15,080 nt of DNA, taken from positions 1 to 15,080 of the forward strand of contig CAJWQX010000067.1 of NCBI GenBank assembly GCA_913045265.1, in the 5' to 3' direction. Position numbers and translations under genes: made by a program. The notes beneath the pieces are model-generated. The model was given only the letters and a program-made list of their open reading frames with translations. It ran no database searches and was not told the DNA's origin. This document shows positions 7,460 through 14,630 of the stretch, piece after piece (positions within the stretch are counted from its first letter, which is position 1; each line of letters opens with the position of its first letter). Source of the stretch: UBA11889 sp002313255. GTDB lineage: Bacteria; Pseudomonadota; Gammaproteobacteria; Pseudomonadales; Azotimanducaceae.

Positions 7460-10400
7460 TTATTCGCTTTGCAGTTCGATATCGATGGCTAACGACCTAA
7501 CCTCTTTTACCAGCACATTAAAACTTTCAGGCATTCCTGGTTCCATTTGCAAATCGTTATCTACAATGTTTTTGTACATCTTAGTCCGACCAGCGACATC
7601 GTCTGATTTCACTGTGAGCATTTCTTGCAGCGTATAGGCTGCCCCATATGCTTCGAGCGCCCACACCTCCATCTCTCCGAACCGCTGACCACCGAATTGC
7701 GCCTTTCCGCCGAGCGGTTGCTGCGTAACAAGACTGTACGATCCTGTTGAGCGCGCATGCATTTTGTCATCTATCAAGTGATTCAACTTCAATATATACA
7801 TATAGCCAATGGTTACGGGCCGCGCGAAAGGATCTCCGCTACGACCATCGTACAGCGTCGTCTGACCGTTGACCGGCAACCCCGCCAAATCGAGCATTTT
7901 CTTAATGCCATCTTCTTTTGCGCCGTCAAATACTGGAGTCGCGATCGGCATTCCATCCGTTAAATTACTGACGAGCTCCATCACTTCCTCATCAGACATT
8001 TTCTCAAGTTCAACGTTTCTACCGTCAAGCTCGTTGTATACAGTCGAAAGAAGTTTGCGAAATTCGGTCACCTTAGATTTGACCTCTAGCATCGCCCCGA
8101 TCTTTTCGCCAATGCCTTTCGCTGCCCACCCGAGGTGCGTTTCTAGAACCTGACCAACATTCATCCGACTGGGGACACCGAGGGGATTGAGAACGATATC
8201 AACCGGCTCACCCTTGGCGTCAAATGGCATGTCTTCTACAGGCATGATCACAGAAATAACGCCCTTATTCCCGTGCCGTCCAGCCATCTTGTCACCAGGC
8301 TGTATTCGTCTTTTTATAGCCAAGTAAACCTTGACGTATTTGAGAACGCCAGGGGCAAGATCATCTCCGCCTTCCAGCTTGGACTTCTTGTCCTCGTATA
8401 CCGCATCGAGCGCTTCGCGCCTGGCCTTTAGTTGGGTTTCAGCCGAGTCAAGTTGATCATTGAGGCTTTCCTCAGACATCCGAATCTCAAACCAACTTTC
8501 AGGCGCTAAATCAGCTAGAAACTTTGAATCTAGTTTGGCTCCTTTCGACAAACCAGGGGCTCTGGATACTACTTTACCCGTTAGTGCAGACTTCAGTCGT
8601 TCGTACGTTGCCGCTTCCACGATTCTGTACTCGTCGTCTAGATCCTTTCGAACTTCACCAAGCTCAGTCTCTTCAATCGATCTCGCCCGAGCATCCTTCT
8701 CGACTCCATCTCGCGTGAATATTCTTACATCAATGATGGTTCCTTTAACTCCCGTAGGAACTCGTGACGAGGTGTCCTTTACGTCCGAAGCTTTCTCCCC
8801 AAATATCGCTCGAAGAAGCTTCTCTTCCGGAGTGAGCTGTGTCTCACCCTTCGGAGTCACCTTGCCTACCAGAATATCGCCTGCCACCACTTCTGCCCCT
8901 ACGTACACGATGCCCGATTCATCAAGTTTGGATAATGCGGACTCTCCGACGTTGGGAATATCCGCAGTTATTTCTTCCGGCCCTAACTTTGTATCTCTAG
9001 CGATACAAGTAAGCTCTTGGATGTGAACACTCGTGAAACGATCTTCCTGAACAACGCGTTCAGACACGAGAATTGAATCCTCATAGTTGTATCCATTCCA
9101 AGGCATGAAAGCGATACGCATGTTTTGGCCCAACGCCAACTCACCCATATCGATGGATGGACCGTCCGCGAGAATGTCCCCTCGAGCAATTACGTCTCCC
9201 TTTTTGACGAGCGGACTCTGATTGATACAAGTACTCTGATTAGATCGAGTGAATTTAGTTAAATTGTAAATATCGACGCCAGCCTCACCGGCTTCGGTTT
9301 CCGCATCCGCGACGCGAATAACGACTCGTGATGCATCGACGGAATCGACGGTTCCACCGCGTTCCGCGATTACGCATACCCCTGAGTCACGAGCAACATG
9401 GCGTTCCATCCCGGTACCCACGAGCGGTTTCTCTGACCGAATAGTTGGCACCGCTTGCCGCTGCATATTCGAGCCCATTAAGGCCCTATTAGCGTCATCG
9501 TGCTCTAAGAATGGAATGAGCGCAGCAGCAACTGACACCACTTGCTTGGGAGATACGTCCATGTAATTGACGTTATCGCGCGACGTTTTCGTGAACTCGT
9601 TCTGATGCCTGACATCGACAAGTTCGGCGACGAACTTTCCCGCCTTATCCGTTTCAGAACTCGCCTGAGCTATTACGTATTCTGCTTCATCAATCGCAGA
9701 AAGATACTCGATTTGGTTCGTTACCTTTCCTTTAACAACTTTCCGATAAGGAGTCTCCAAAAATCCATATTCGTTGGTACGCGAATACACAGCGAGACTG
9801 TTTATCAACCCGATATTAGGGCCCTCCGGCGTCTCGATAGGACAAACGCGTCCGTAATGAGTTGGGTGAACATCCCGGACTTCAAATCCTGCCCTTTCGC
9901 GAGTTAGACCACCTGGCCCAAGAGCAGATACCCTGCGTTTATGGGTTACCTCGGACAATGGATTTGCCTGGTCCATGAATTGCGAAAGTTGACTTGAACC
10001 GAAAAATTCTTTGATTGCGGCAGCAACGGGCTTGGCGTTAATCATATCCTGAGGCATCAGTCCCTCGCTCTCCGCGAGAGAGAGCCTTTCTTTAACTGCA
10101 CGCTCGACTCTAATTAATCCAACCCGGAACTGATTTTCAGTCATTTCTCCGACGGACTTGACCCGCCGATTTCCCAGGTGATCGATATCGTCGACCGATC
10201 CTTTGCCATTCCTTATTCCCACCAACGTCTTTAGGACATCAATGATGTCAGTCTTGTCGAGAACTCCTTCTCCGACTATATCGTCTCTCCCTAGACGACG
10301 ATTGAATTTCATACGGCCTACGGACGACAGGTCATAACGCTCTGACGAGAAAAATAGGTTCTGAAATAAATTTTCAGCGGATTCCTTCGTAGGCGGCTCG

Positions 10401-11536
10401 CCCGGTCGCATCATGCGATAAATTTCAACTAAGGCTTCCAAACGGTTACTGGTCGGATCCGCCGAAAGTGTGTCTGCAATGTATGACCCACAATCCAAAT
10501 CATTCGTATAAATCGTTTCTATCGTCTTCGCATCGTTTGCCATGATGCTCGCCAGAATTTCATCGTCAATCTCGGTATTACTGGACACCAGAATTTCCCC
10601 GGTTTCCTTGTCAACTACATCCTTCGCCGTCGTTCGACCAAGTAGATACTCAACTGGAACGTCCAGGCGCCTCAACCCAGATTTCTCTAGCAGACGGACG
10701 TGTCTCGCGGTAATTCGACGTCCTTCTTCCGCGATTACCTCTCCCTTCTTGTCTTTGATATCGAACGTCGCGACATCTCCCCTCATTCTCTCGGGGATCA
10801 AGTCCATCGACACAGCGCCGTCCGCCTTTAAGTGGAAAACATTGGTTTCGAAAAACATTTCTAGAATGTCTTCATTACTGAAATCTAACGCGTGGAGAAT
10901 AATCGTTGCTGGCAATTTCCGACGCCGATCAATTCGCGCAAATAGCAGGTCCTTTGGGTCAAACTCAAAGTCAAGCCAAGAGCCTCGGTAAGGAATCACT
11001 CGTGCCGAATACAGCAACTTGCCGGACGAGTGTGTTTTTCCCTTGTCGTGGTCGAAGAAAACTCCAGGCGAGCGATGTAGTTGAGAAACCACCACCCTCT
11101 CCGTTCCGTTGATCACAAACGTTCCATTCGAGGTCATAAGGGGCATTTCCCCCATGTAGACTTCTTGTTCCTTGACGTCCTTCACTGCCTTATTCGACGA
11201 CTCCCGGTCGTAAATAATTAACCGCACCTTGACCCGCAAGGGTGCCGCATAACTAATCCCTCGCAGCACGCTTTCCTTGACATCAAATACCGGTTTACCC
11301 AATCGATAAGCGACGTATTCGAGCGCGGCATTACCCGAATAGCTGATGATCGGAAACACCGATCGAAACGCCGCATGCAGACCGACATCCTCCAACGATT
11401 TGGCCGCTATCCCCTGTTGTAGAAATCTGGCGTAGGAATCCGTCTGAATGGACAACAAGTAAGGTATTTCCATAGGCTCCGGTAAGTGGCCGAAGTCTTT
11501 ACGGATTCGCTTTCTCTCAGTGAAGCTGTAAGCCAT
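7460..11536 (-). CDS. rpoB: DNA-directed RNA polymerase subunit beta
   Basis: Beta pairs with beta' to form the polymerase active site and the rifampicin pocket. The 1358-residue product is full length for a gammaproteobacterium (E. coli 1342). The rifampicin cluster is at about 515-539 (E. coli number plus 6). The residues most often mutated to resistance, equivalent to E. coli Q513, D516, H526, R529, S531 and L533, are all of the sensitive type. The position equivalent to Asn518 is Ala524. Downstream are the catalytic-region motifs NYEDSIL and PGDKMAGRHGNKG, whose lysines contact the nascent RNA. The C-terminus PESFNVLVKEVRSL is typical. ATG at 11536 has GGAG 6 nt upstream. It follows rplL by only 95 nt, and rpoC follows after 19 nt. 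Confidence 0.99.
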   Translation of the reverse strand: MAYSFTERKRIRKDFGHLPEPMEIPYLLSIQTDSYARFLQQGIAAKSLEDVGLHAAFRSVFPIISYSGNAALEYVAYRLGKPVFDVKESVLRGISYAAPLRVKVRLIIYDRESSNKAVKDVKEQEVYMGEMPLMTSNGTFVINGTERVVVSQLHRSPGVFFDHDKGKTHSSGKLLYSARVIPYRGSWLDFEFDPKDLLFARIDRRRKLPATIILHALDFSNEDILEMFFETNVFHLKADGAVSMDLIPERMRGDVATFDIKDKKGEVIAEEGRRITARHVRLLEKSGLRRLDVPVEYLLGRTTAKDVVDKETGEILVSSNTEIDDEILASIMANDAKTIETIYTNDLDCGSYIADTLSADPTSNRLEALVEIYRMMRPGEPPTKESAENLFQNLFFSSERYDLSSVGRMKFNRRLGRDDIVGEGVLDKTDIIDVLKTLVGIRNGKGSVDDIDHLGNRRVKSVGEMTENQFRVGLIRVERAVKERLSLAESEGLMPQDMINAKPVAAAIKEFFGSSQLSQFMDQANPLSEVTHKRRVSALGPGGLTRERAGFEVRDVHPTHYGRVCPIETPEGPNIGLINSLAVYSRTNEYGFLETPYRKVVKGKVTNQIEYLSAIDEAEYVIAQASSETDKAGKFVAELVDVRHQNEFTKTSRDNVNYMDVSPKQVVSVAAALIPFLEHDDANRALMGSNMQRQAVPTIRSEKPLVGTGMERHVARDSGVCVIAERGGTVDSVDASRVVIRVADAETEAGEAGVDIYNLTKFTRSNQSTCINQSPLVKKGDVIARGDILADGPSIDMGELALGQNMRIAFMPWNGYNYEDSILVSERVVQEDRFTSVHIQELTCIARDTKLGPEEITADIPNVGESALSKLDESGIVYVGAEVVAGDILVGKVTPKGETQLTPEEKLLRAIFGEKASDVKDTSSRVPTGVKGTIIDVRIFTRDGVEKDARARSIEETELGEVRKDLDDEYRIVEAATYERLKSALTGKVVSRAPGLSKGAKLDSKFLADLAPESWFEIRMSEESLNDQLDSAETQLKARREALDAVYEDKKSKLEGGDDLAPGVLKYVKVYLAIKRRIQPGDKMAGRHGNKGVISVIMPVEDMPFDAKGEPVDIVLNPLGVPSRMNVGQVLETHLGWAAKGIGEKIGAMLEVKSKVTEFRKLLSTVYNELDGRNVELEKMSDEEVMELVSNLTDGMPIATPVFDGAKEDGIKKMLDLAGLPVNGQTTLYDGRSGDPFARPVTIGYMYILKLNHLIDDKMHARSTGSYSLVTQQPLGGKAQFGGQRFGEMEVWALEAYGAAYTLQEMLTVKSDDVAGRTKMYKNIVDNDLQMEPGMPESFNVLVKEVRSLAIDIELQSE

Positions 11537-11562
11537 TCGATTCTCCGTTATTCAAGATACGC

Positions 11563-11601
11563 AACGCCGCCACCGCCAACGAATACTTAGTTGACCGCGT
11601 T
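11563..11601 (-). promoter_or_regulatory. Possible stem in the rplL-rpoB spacer
   Basis: In RNA, AACGC (11601-11597) can pair with GCGUU (11567-11563), and inside it GUCAAC (11595-11590) with GUUGGC (11580-11575), leaving a 9-nt loop and an asymmetric internal loop of one and seven bases. E. coli has an attenuator and an RNase III cleavage hairpin between rplL and rpoB that lower polymerase expression relative to L12. This is the only structure I can draw in the 95-nt gap. It is weak, has no U-run and may be chance. Confidence 0.25.
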
Positions 11602-11631
11602 AGCCCTTTCTTCAACTGCATCACCACAACC

Positions 11632-12015
11632 CTAACTAAGCTCTACGGTTGCACCTGCCTCTTCCAACTTTCCTTTAATCTCGTCCGCTTCTTCCTTGCT
11701 GACCGCTTCCTTAATGGTGGACGGTGCGTCGTCAACCAGGCCTTTGGCCTCCTTAAGGCCAAGGCCGGTCGCTGTGCGCACAGCTTTAATGACGCTGACC
11801 TTTTTCTCACCCGCACTGCTCAGCGTGATATTGAACTCGGTCTTTTCTTCAACCACCGCGCCATCGTCACTACCTCCTGCTGCAGTTGGGGCAGGCGCAA
11901 CTGCCGTGGCTGCGGAAACACCAAATTTCTCTTCCATCGCCTCAACGAGTTCGACCACTTCCATAACGCTCATTTCAGCGATCGTGTCGAGAACGTCATC
12001 TTTAGACAGGGCCAT
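11632..12015 (-). CDS. rplL: 50S ribosomal protein L7/L12
   Basis: L7/L12 is the multicopy acidic stalk protein that recruits translational GTPases. The 127-residue product (E. coli 121) has the N-terminal dimerisation domain at about 1-34, an Ala/Pro/Gly-rich hinge at about 37-50, and the C-terminal factor-binding domain from about 58 onward, with KTEFNITL, KKVSVIKAVR and TGLGLKEAKGLVD. ATG at 12015 has AGGAGA about 7 nt upstream. It follows rplJ by 42 nt. L10 and L12 work as one complex, so the pairing is functional as well as positional. The high demand for L12 over polymerase implies control between rplL and rpoB, where only a weak stem is visible. Stop is TAG. Confidence 0.98.
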   Translation of the reverse strand: MALSKDDVLDTIAEMSVMEVVELVEAMEEKFGVSAATAVAPAPTAAGGSDDGAVVEEKTEFNITLSSAGEKKVSVIKAVRTATGLGLKEAKGLVDDAPSTIKEAVSKEEADEIKGKLEEAGATVELS

Positions 12016-12057
12016 TTCAAAATCTCCTGATTACGTTAGTTCAATCTATCCATTTAC

Positions 12058-12588
12058 CTAGGATGCGGCTCTCTTCTGTTCTCCCAATGCGGCGAGGGTT
12101 CTCACCAACTTTCCGGGAACTTCATTCGCCGTCCTAGCAAGTTTCGTGATAGGTGCTAACAATAAGCGCAGTACCATCGTTATGGCTTCTTCTCGATTAG
12201 GCAAACTGGCCACGCGATCTAATTGATCGGAATCGAACAAGTCGCCTCCAATGGAGATCGCTTTGACGTCCAATGCTTCGCAATCCTTGCCGTAATCACG
12301 CAACAAGCGCGCTGCAGCTCCAGGTTCACTATAAGAAAAAGCGACTAGCGTTGGTCCCGTCAAAGCATCTTTCAGGCATTCGTAAGGAGTACCGTCAATA
12401 GCGCGTTTAGCCAAAGTGTTACGGACCACCCTCAGGTAGATACCCGAAGTGCGAGCTCTCGAACGTAGCTCCGTCATTTCGGCCACGGTCAATCCGCGAT
12501 AATCTGCGAGGATCGCTGACAGCGCCGAATCGGCAGCTTCGTTAACTTCGTTAACGATCGTCTGCTTATCTTCAAGCCTCAATCCCAC
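12058..12588 (-). CDS. rplJ: 50S ribosomal protein L10
   Basis: L10 anchors the L7/L12 dimers to 23S rRNA at the stalk base and represses its own operon by binding the leader mRNA. The 176-residue product aligns with E. coli L10 (165 aa): MGLRLEDKQTIVNEV at the start, RVVRNTLAKRAIDGTPYECL in the rRNA-binding domain, GPTLVAFS and GAAARL beyond. The C-terminal helix that holds L12 has about ten extra residues, as in several non-enteric gammaproteobacteria. The start is GTG at 12588, chosen because it aligns with the conserved N-terminus and has AGGAG 6 nt upstream. The 306-nt region before it holds a candidate L10 leader. rplL follows after 42 nt. Confidence 0.97.
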   Translation of the reverse strand: MGLRLEDKQTIVNEVNEAADSALSAILADYRGLTVAEMTELRSRARTSGIYLRVVRNTLAKRAIDGTPYECLKDALTGPTLVAFSYSEPGAAARLLRDYGKDCEALDVKAISIGGDLFDSDQLDRVASLPNREEAITMVLRLLLAPITKLARTANEVPGKLVRTLAALGEQKRAAS

Positions 12589-12606
12589 AACACTCTCCTG
12601 AACTTA

Positions 12607-12622
12607 CGTACCTTTCGGTTCG
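12607..12622 (-). promoter_or_regulatory. GAAA-loop hairpin just upstream of rplJ
   Basis: ACC (12619-12617), a GAAA tetraloop and GGU (12612-12610) form a small hairpin. After an A-A mismatch, CG (12622-12621) pairs with CG (12608-12607). It ends 18 nt upstream of the rplJ GTG, close to the Shine-Dalgarno at about 12595-12599. It may be part of the L10 control region, which is inference. Confidence 0.35.
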
Positions 12623-12674
12623 CGTTAACAACAAACCACATCGTCACACTAACGGCACGCCCAGCGTTCATTCA

Positions 12675-12728
12675 GGACTCACCGTCTGCACGGGTTGTCT
12701 ACGACAATTAAAACCGTATCGTGACTCC
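12675..12728 (-). promoter_or_regulatory. Candidate L10 autoregulatory leader (L10/L12-binding RNA)
   Basis: The transcript folds into one nested hairpin. GGAGUCAC (12728-12721) pairs with GUGAGUCC (12682-12675) with one G-G mismatch. ACGG (12717-12714) pairs with CCGU (12693-12690). UUGUC (12707-12703) pairs with GACAA (12699-12695) around a 3-nt loop. The segment GCAGACGGUG (12689-12680) resembles, from memory, the GUAGACGGUG motif recurring in pseudomonad rplJ leaders. L10 leaders in gammaproteobacteria are bound by the L10-L12 complex, which blocks rplJ translation. Position, 87-140 nt upstream of rplJ, fits. I could not run a covariance model, so the family match is inferred. Confidence 0.6.
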
Positions 12729-12737
12729 GCTAATTCC

Positions 12738-12754
12738 CTCGAAGGAAATTCGAG
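12738..12754 (-). repeat. Inverted repeat in the rplA-rplJ spacer
   Basis: CTCGAA and TTCGAG are a perfect 6-bp inverted repeat with a 5-nt loop, directly upstream of the candidate L10 leader and probably part of the same folded region. It has no following U-run, so it is not an intrinsic terminator. Confidence 0.45.
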
Positions 12755-12780
12755 CATTGAGCCCCAGCTATCGGTTACCC

Positions 12781-12795
12781 GTGGTCTAAGACCAC
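12781..12795 (-). repeat. Perfect 7-bp palindrome with one central base
   Basis: GTGGTCT and AGACCAC flank a single base, 193 nt upstream of the rplJ start. The arrangement could be a protein-binding palindrome in DNA or a short RNA hairpin with a 3-nt loop. I recognise no known operator in it. Confidence 0.45.
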
Positions 12796-12798
12796 CAC

Positions 12799-12836
12799 CC
12801 GCCGTAGCAGGCTGTATTGCGCCATTTTCTCGGCGG
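12799..12836 (-). repeat. GC-rich stem in the rplA-rplJ spacer
   Basis: CCGCCG (12836-12831) and CGGCGG (12804-12799) are perfectly complementary. Within the 26-nt loop GGC can pair with GCC around GCAATACA. It is one of several stems between rplA and the L10 leader. It lacks a U-run, so termination is unlikely. Confidence 0.4.
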
Positions 12837-12866
12837 CTGTCGAACCCGCTACACACGGGATGACTT

Positions 12867-12883
12867 ATGTGCCTCTCGCACAT
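12867..12883 (-). repeat. Hairpin immediately downstream of rplA
   Basis: ATGTGC and GCACAT form a perfect 6-bp stem with a GAGAG loop, starting 11 nt after the rplA stop. A second, shorter stem CCCG/CGGG follows at 12845-12859. Neither is followed by a U-tract. They might slow 3' exonucleases or mark an mRNA processing site between the rplKA and rplJL parts of the transcript; this is conjecture. Confidence 0.45.
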
Positions 12884-12894
12884 GGAGCCGTATG

Positions 12895-13590
12895 TCACGC
12901 CTCTATCGACGCCTCGTCGATTACAAGTCCCGGACCCATCGTTGACGACAGCGTGATCTTCTTGAGAAACACGCCTTTCGCGGATGCCGGTTTCGCTTTT
13001 CTAAGATCGGAAATCAGCGCCTCGATATTCTCTTTGATCTGTAACGGATCAAATCCCAGTTTGCCCACACTACCGTGGACAATACCACCGCGGTCTGCCC
13101 GAAATTGAATCTGACCCGACTTCGCGTTGGAAACGGCGGTGGCCACATCAGCAGTAACCGTCCCCGTTTTTGGATTAGGCATTAGACCACGAGGACCCAG
13201 CACTTTGCCTAATTGCCCGACCAATCTCATCGAATCGGGCGTTGCTATAAGCACGTCGAAGTCCAACTCGCCTTTCTTTATCTCCTCGGCCAGGTCTTCA
13301 AAGCCAACGATATCAGCACCCGCTTCCTGGGCTTCGTCGGCGTTAGCTCCTTGCGCGAAAACAGCTACTCGAATCTCTTTGCCAGATCCGTGCGGAAGAC
13401 TGGTTGCTCCACGCACTGTTTGATCCGATTTTTTCGGATCTATACCCAGATTTACCGAAATATCGAGGGACTCGTTGAATTTAGATCCCGAGATTTCATT
13501 TAGCAATGCCACGGCTTCGGCAATCGGATACGCACGCTCGTAATCAACTTTTTCTTCAATAATTTTTCTGTGCCGAGTCAATTTGGCCAT
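12895..13590 (-). CDS. rplA: 50S ribosomal protein L1
   Basis: L1 binds the mobile L1 stalk of 23S rRNA near the E site and represses rplKA translation. The 231-residue product is of normal length. It has the N-terminal MAKLTRHRKIIEEKVD, the FNESLDISVNLGIDPKKSDQ strand region, and the conserved KVLGPRGLMPNPKTGTV signature at about 129-145. ATG at 13590 shares its first base with the final base of the rplK TAA stop, a TAATG overlap that implies translational coupling, and no strong ribosome-binding site of its own is evident close by. Stop is TGA at 12897-12895. A 306-nt structured spacer separates it from rplJ. Confidence 0.98.
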   Translation of the reverse strand: MAKLTRHRKIIEEKVDYERAYPIAEAVALLNEISGSKFNESLDISVNLGIDPKKSDQTVRGATSLPHGSGKEIRVAVFAQGANADEAQEAGADIVGFEDLAEEIKKGELDFDVLIATPDSMRLVGQLGKVLGPRGLMPNPKTGTVTADVATAVSNAKSGQIQFRADRGGIVHGSVGKLGFDPLQIKENIEALISDLRKAKPASAKGVFLKKITLSSTMGPGLVIDEASIEA

Positions 13591-14021
13591 TAGACAGCTT
13601 CTACCTCAATTCCAGCGCTGCGGGCGCTTCCCGCAATCGTTCGAACCGCCGCATCCATGTCTGCCGCAGTCAAATCCGGTTCTTTCAAACGAGCAATTTC
13701 CTCCAACTGCTCACGGGTTACTTTTCCTACCTTCTCGGTATTTGGTGTACCACTCCCCTTGTCAACTGCAGCAGCCTTACGCAGTAGAACTGATGCAGGC
13801 GGCGTTTTAGTAACAAACGTAAAGCTACGGTCCGAATAAACAGTAATAACTACCGGAATCGGCATTCCGGACTCAACGTTTTGTGTTTCTGCGTTAAAGG
13901 CCTTACAGAAGTCCATAATGTTGACTCCATGTTGACCTAGCGCCGGGCCGACGGGTGGACTCGGGTTGGCCTGCGCCGCCGGTACTTGCAACTTAATATA
14001 TAGCTCTACTTTCTTTGCCAT
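13590..14021 (-). CDS. rplK: 50S ribosomal protein L11
   Basis: L11 binds the GTPase-associated centre of 23S rRNA and is needed for RelA-dependent stringent signalling. The 143-residue product keeps the proline-rich N-terminal segment ANPSPPVGPALGQHGVN, IPVVITVYSDRSFTFVTKTPPA, and the C-terminal rRNA-binding domain ending with TARSxG-like GSARSAGIEVE. ATG at 14021 is the family start. Upstream there is no good Shine-Dalgarno at normal distance; the nearest purine run, GGGCGA, is about 13 nt away. That would be compatible with control through the upstream leader. The gene overlaps rplA by one base and follows nusG by 71 nt. Confidence 0.98.
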   Translation of the reverse strand: MAKKVELYIKLQVPAAQANPSPPVGPALGQHGVNIMDFCKAFNAETQNVESGMPIPVVITVYSDRSFTFVTKTPPASVLLRKAAAVDKGSGTPNTEKVGKVTREQLEEIARLKEPDLTAADMDAAVRTIAGSARSAGIEVEAV

Positions 14022-14049
14022 GATTTAAATACGTCGCCCACGGAAACAG

Positions 14050-14079
14050 CGTCGAGATTTTGGTATCGAACCTTCAACG
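14050..14079 (-). promoter_or_regulatory. Possible L1-binding site in the rplK leader
   Basis: In RNA, CGUUGA (14079-14074) pairs with UCGACG (14055-14050). Inside it GGU (14072-14070) pairs with ACC (14064-14062) around a 5-nt loop. The 5' side has one bulged base and the 3' side six (AAAAUC). Known L1 mRNA sites copy the 23S L1-stalk arrangement of two helices with a short 5' and a longer purine-rich 3' internal loop, and they lie just before rplK. Geometry and place fit; sequence detail is not verified. The site ends 28 nt before the rplK start. Confidence 0.4.
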
Positions 14080-14097
14080 TTGACCATGTTAGTCAAC
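14079..14097 (-). repeat. Inverted repeat across the nusG stop codon
   Basis: GTTGAC and GTCAAC form a perfect 6-bp stem with a 7-nt loop. The 5' arm contains the nusG TGA stop. The 3' arm adjoins and shares one base with the candidate L1 site, so the two hairpins could stack. No U-run follows, so it is not a terminator. Confidence 0.45.
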
Positions 14098-14626
14098 CTT
14101 TCTCAACCTGAGAAAAATCTAGTTCTACAGGAGTCGATCGACCGAAAATCGTTACAGCAACAACCAACCTGCTCTTGTCGTAGTTCACCTCCTCAACAAC
14201 CCCATTGAAGTCATTGAACGGCCCATCAATAACCCGGACGAGTTCGCCCGGTTCAAAGACGATTTTTGGCATCGCACGATCGGTGCCCAATTCAACACGA
14301 TCGAGAATTATGCTGGCTTCGGCATCGCTGATCGGCGCCGGTTTATCAGCCTTGCCACCAATGAATCCCATCACGCGAGGAGTCTCCTTGACCAAGTGCC
14401 ACGTGTCGTCGTTTAAATCCATTTCAACCAACACGTAACCAGGAAAGAATTTTCTTTCACTCCGTCTTTTCTGTCCCGCTCGCATTTCAACGACTTCCTC
14501 AGTTGGAACCAACACTTTGCCGAAGTGCTCCTGTAGATCCGAAAGTTCAATCCGCTCACCTAGTGACCGTGCTACATTTTTTTCGAAGCCCGAATATGCG
14601 TGTACGACGTACCAATGTTTTGTCAT
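14093..14626 (-). CDS. nusG: Transcription termination/antitermination factor NusG
   Basis: NusG binds RNA polymerase, suppresses pausing, aids Rho, and its KOW domain contacts ribosomal S10 to couple transcription and translation. The 177-residue product has the NGN domain at about 1-115, starting MTKHWYVVHAYSGFEK and including RKFFPGYVLVEM and TPRVMGFIGG, then a KOW domain at about 125-177 (FEPGELVRVIDGPFNDFNG). ATG at 14626 is chosen by alignment with other proteobacterial NusG. The frame is open four codons further, to a TTG that overlaps secE, but this extension is not conserved. It starts 4 nt after the secE stop with only a weak GGA-type site, so translational coupling to secE is likely. 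Confidence 0.98.
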   Translation of the reverse strand: MTKHWYVVHAYSGFEKNVARSLGERIELSDLQEHFGKVLVPTEEVVEMRAGQKRRSERKFFPGYVLVEMDLNDDTWHLVKETPRVMGFIGGKADKPAPISDAEASIILDRVELGTDRAMPKIVFEPGELVRVIDGPFNDFNGVVEEVNYDKSRLVVAVTIFGRSTPVELDFSQVEKG

Positions 14627-14630
14627 CACA

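Noticed and set aside
8460..9026. 188-codon serine-rich open frame on the plus strand opposite rpoB
   Set aside because: Serine-rich composition is what the reverse of rpoB codons would give; no family features, and rpoB is intact on the other strand.
12721..12894. Sigma70 promoter for rplJ inside the rplA-rplJ spacer
   Set aside because: Possible -10 boxes such as GATACG have -35 partners matching only two or three of six consensus bases, so I did not call a promoter.
14022..14092. Promoter for rplK between nusG and rplK
   Set aside because: TTGACT at the nusG stop looks like a -35 box, but no acceptable -10 lies 15-19 nt downstream.
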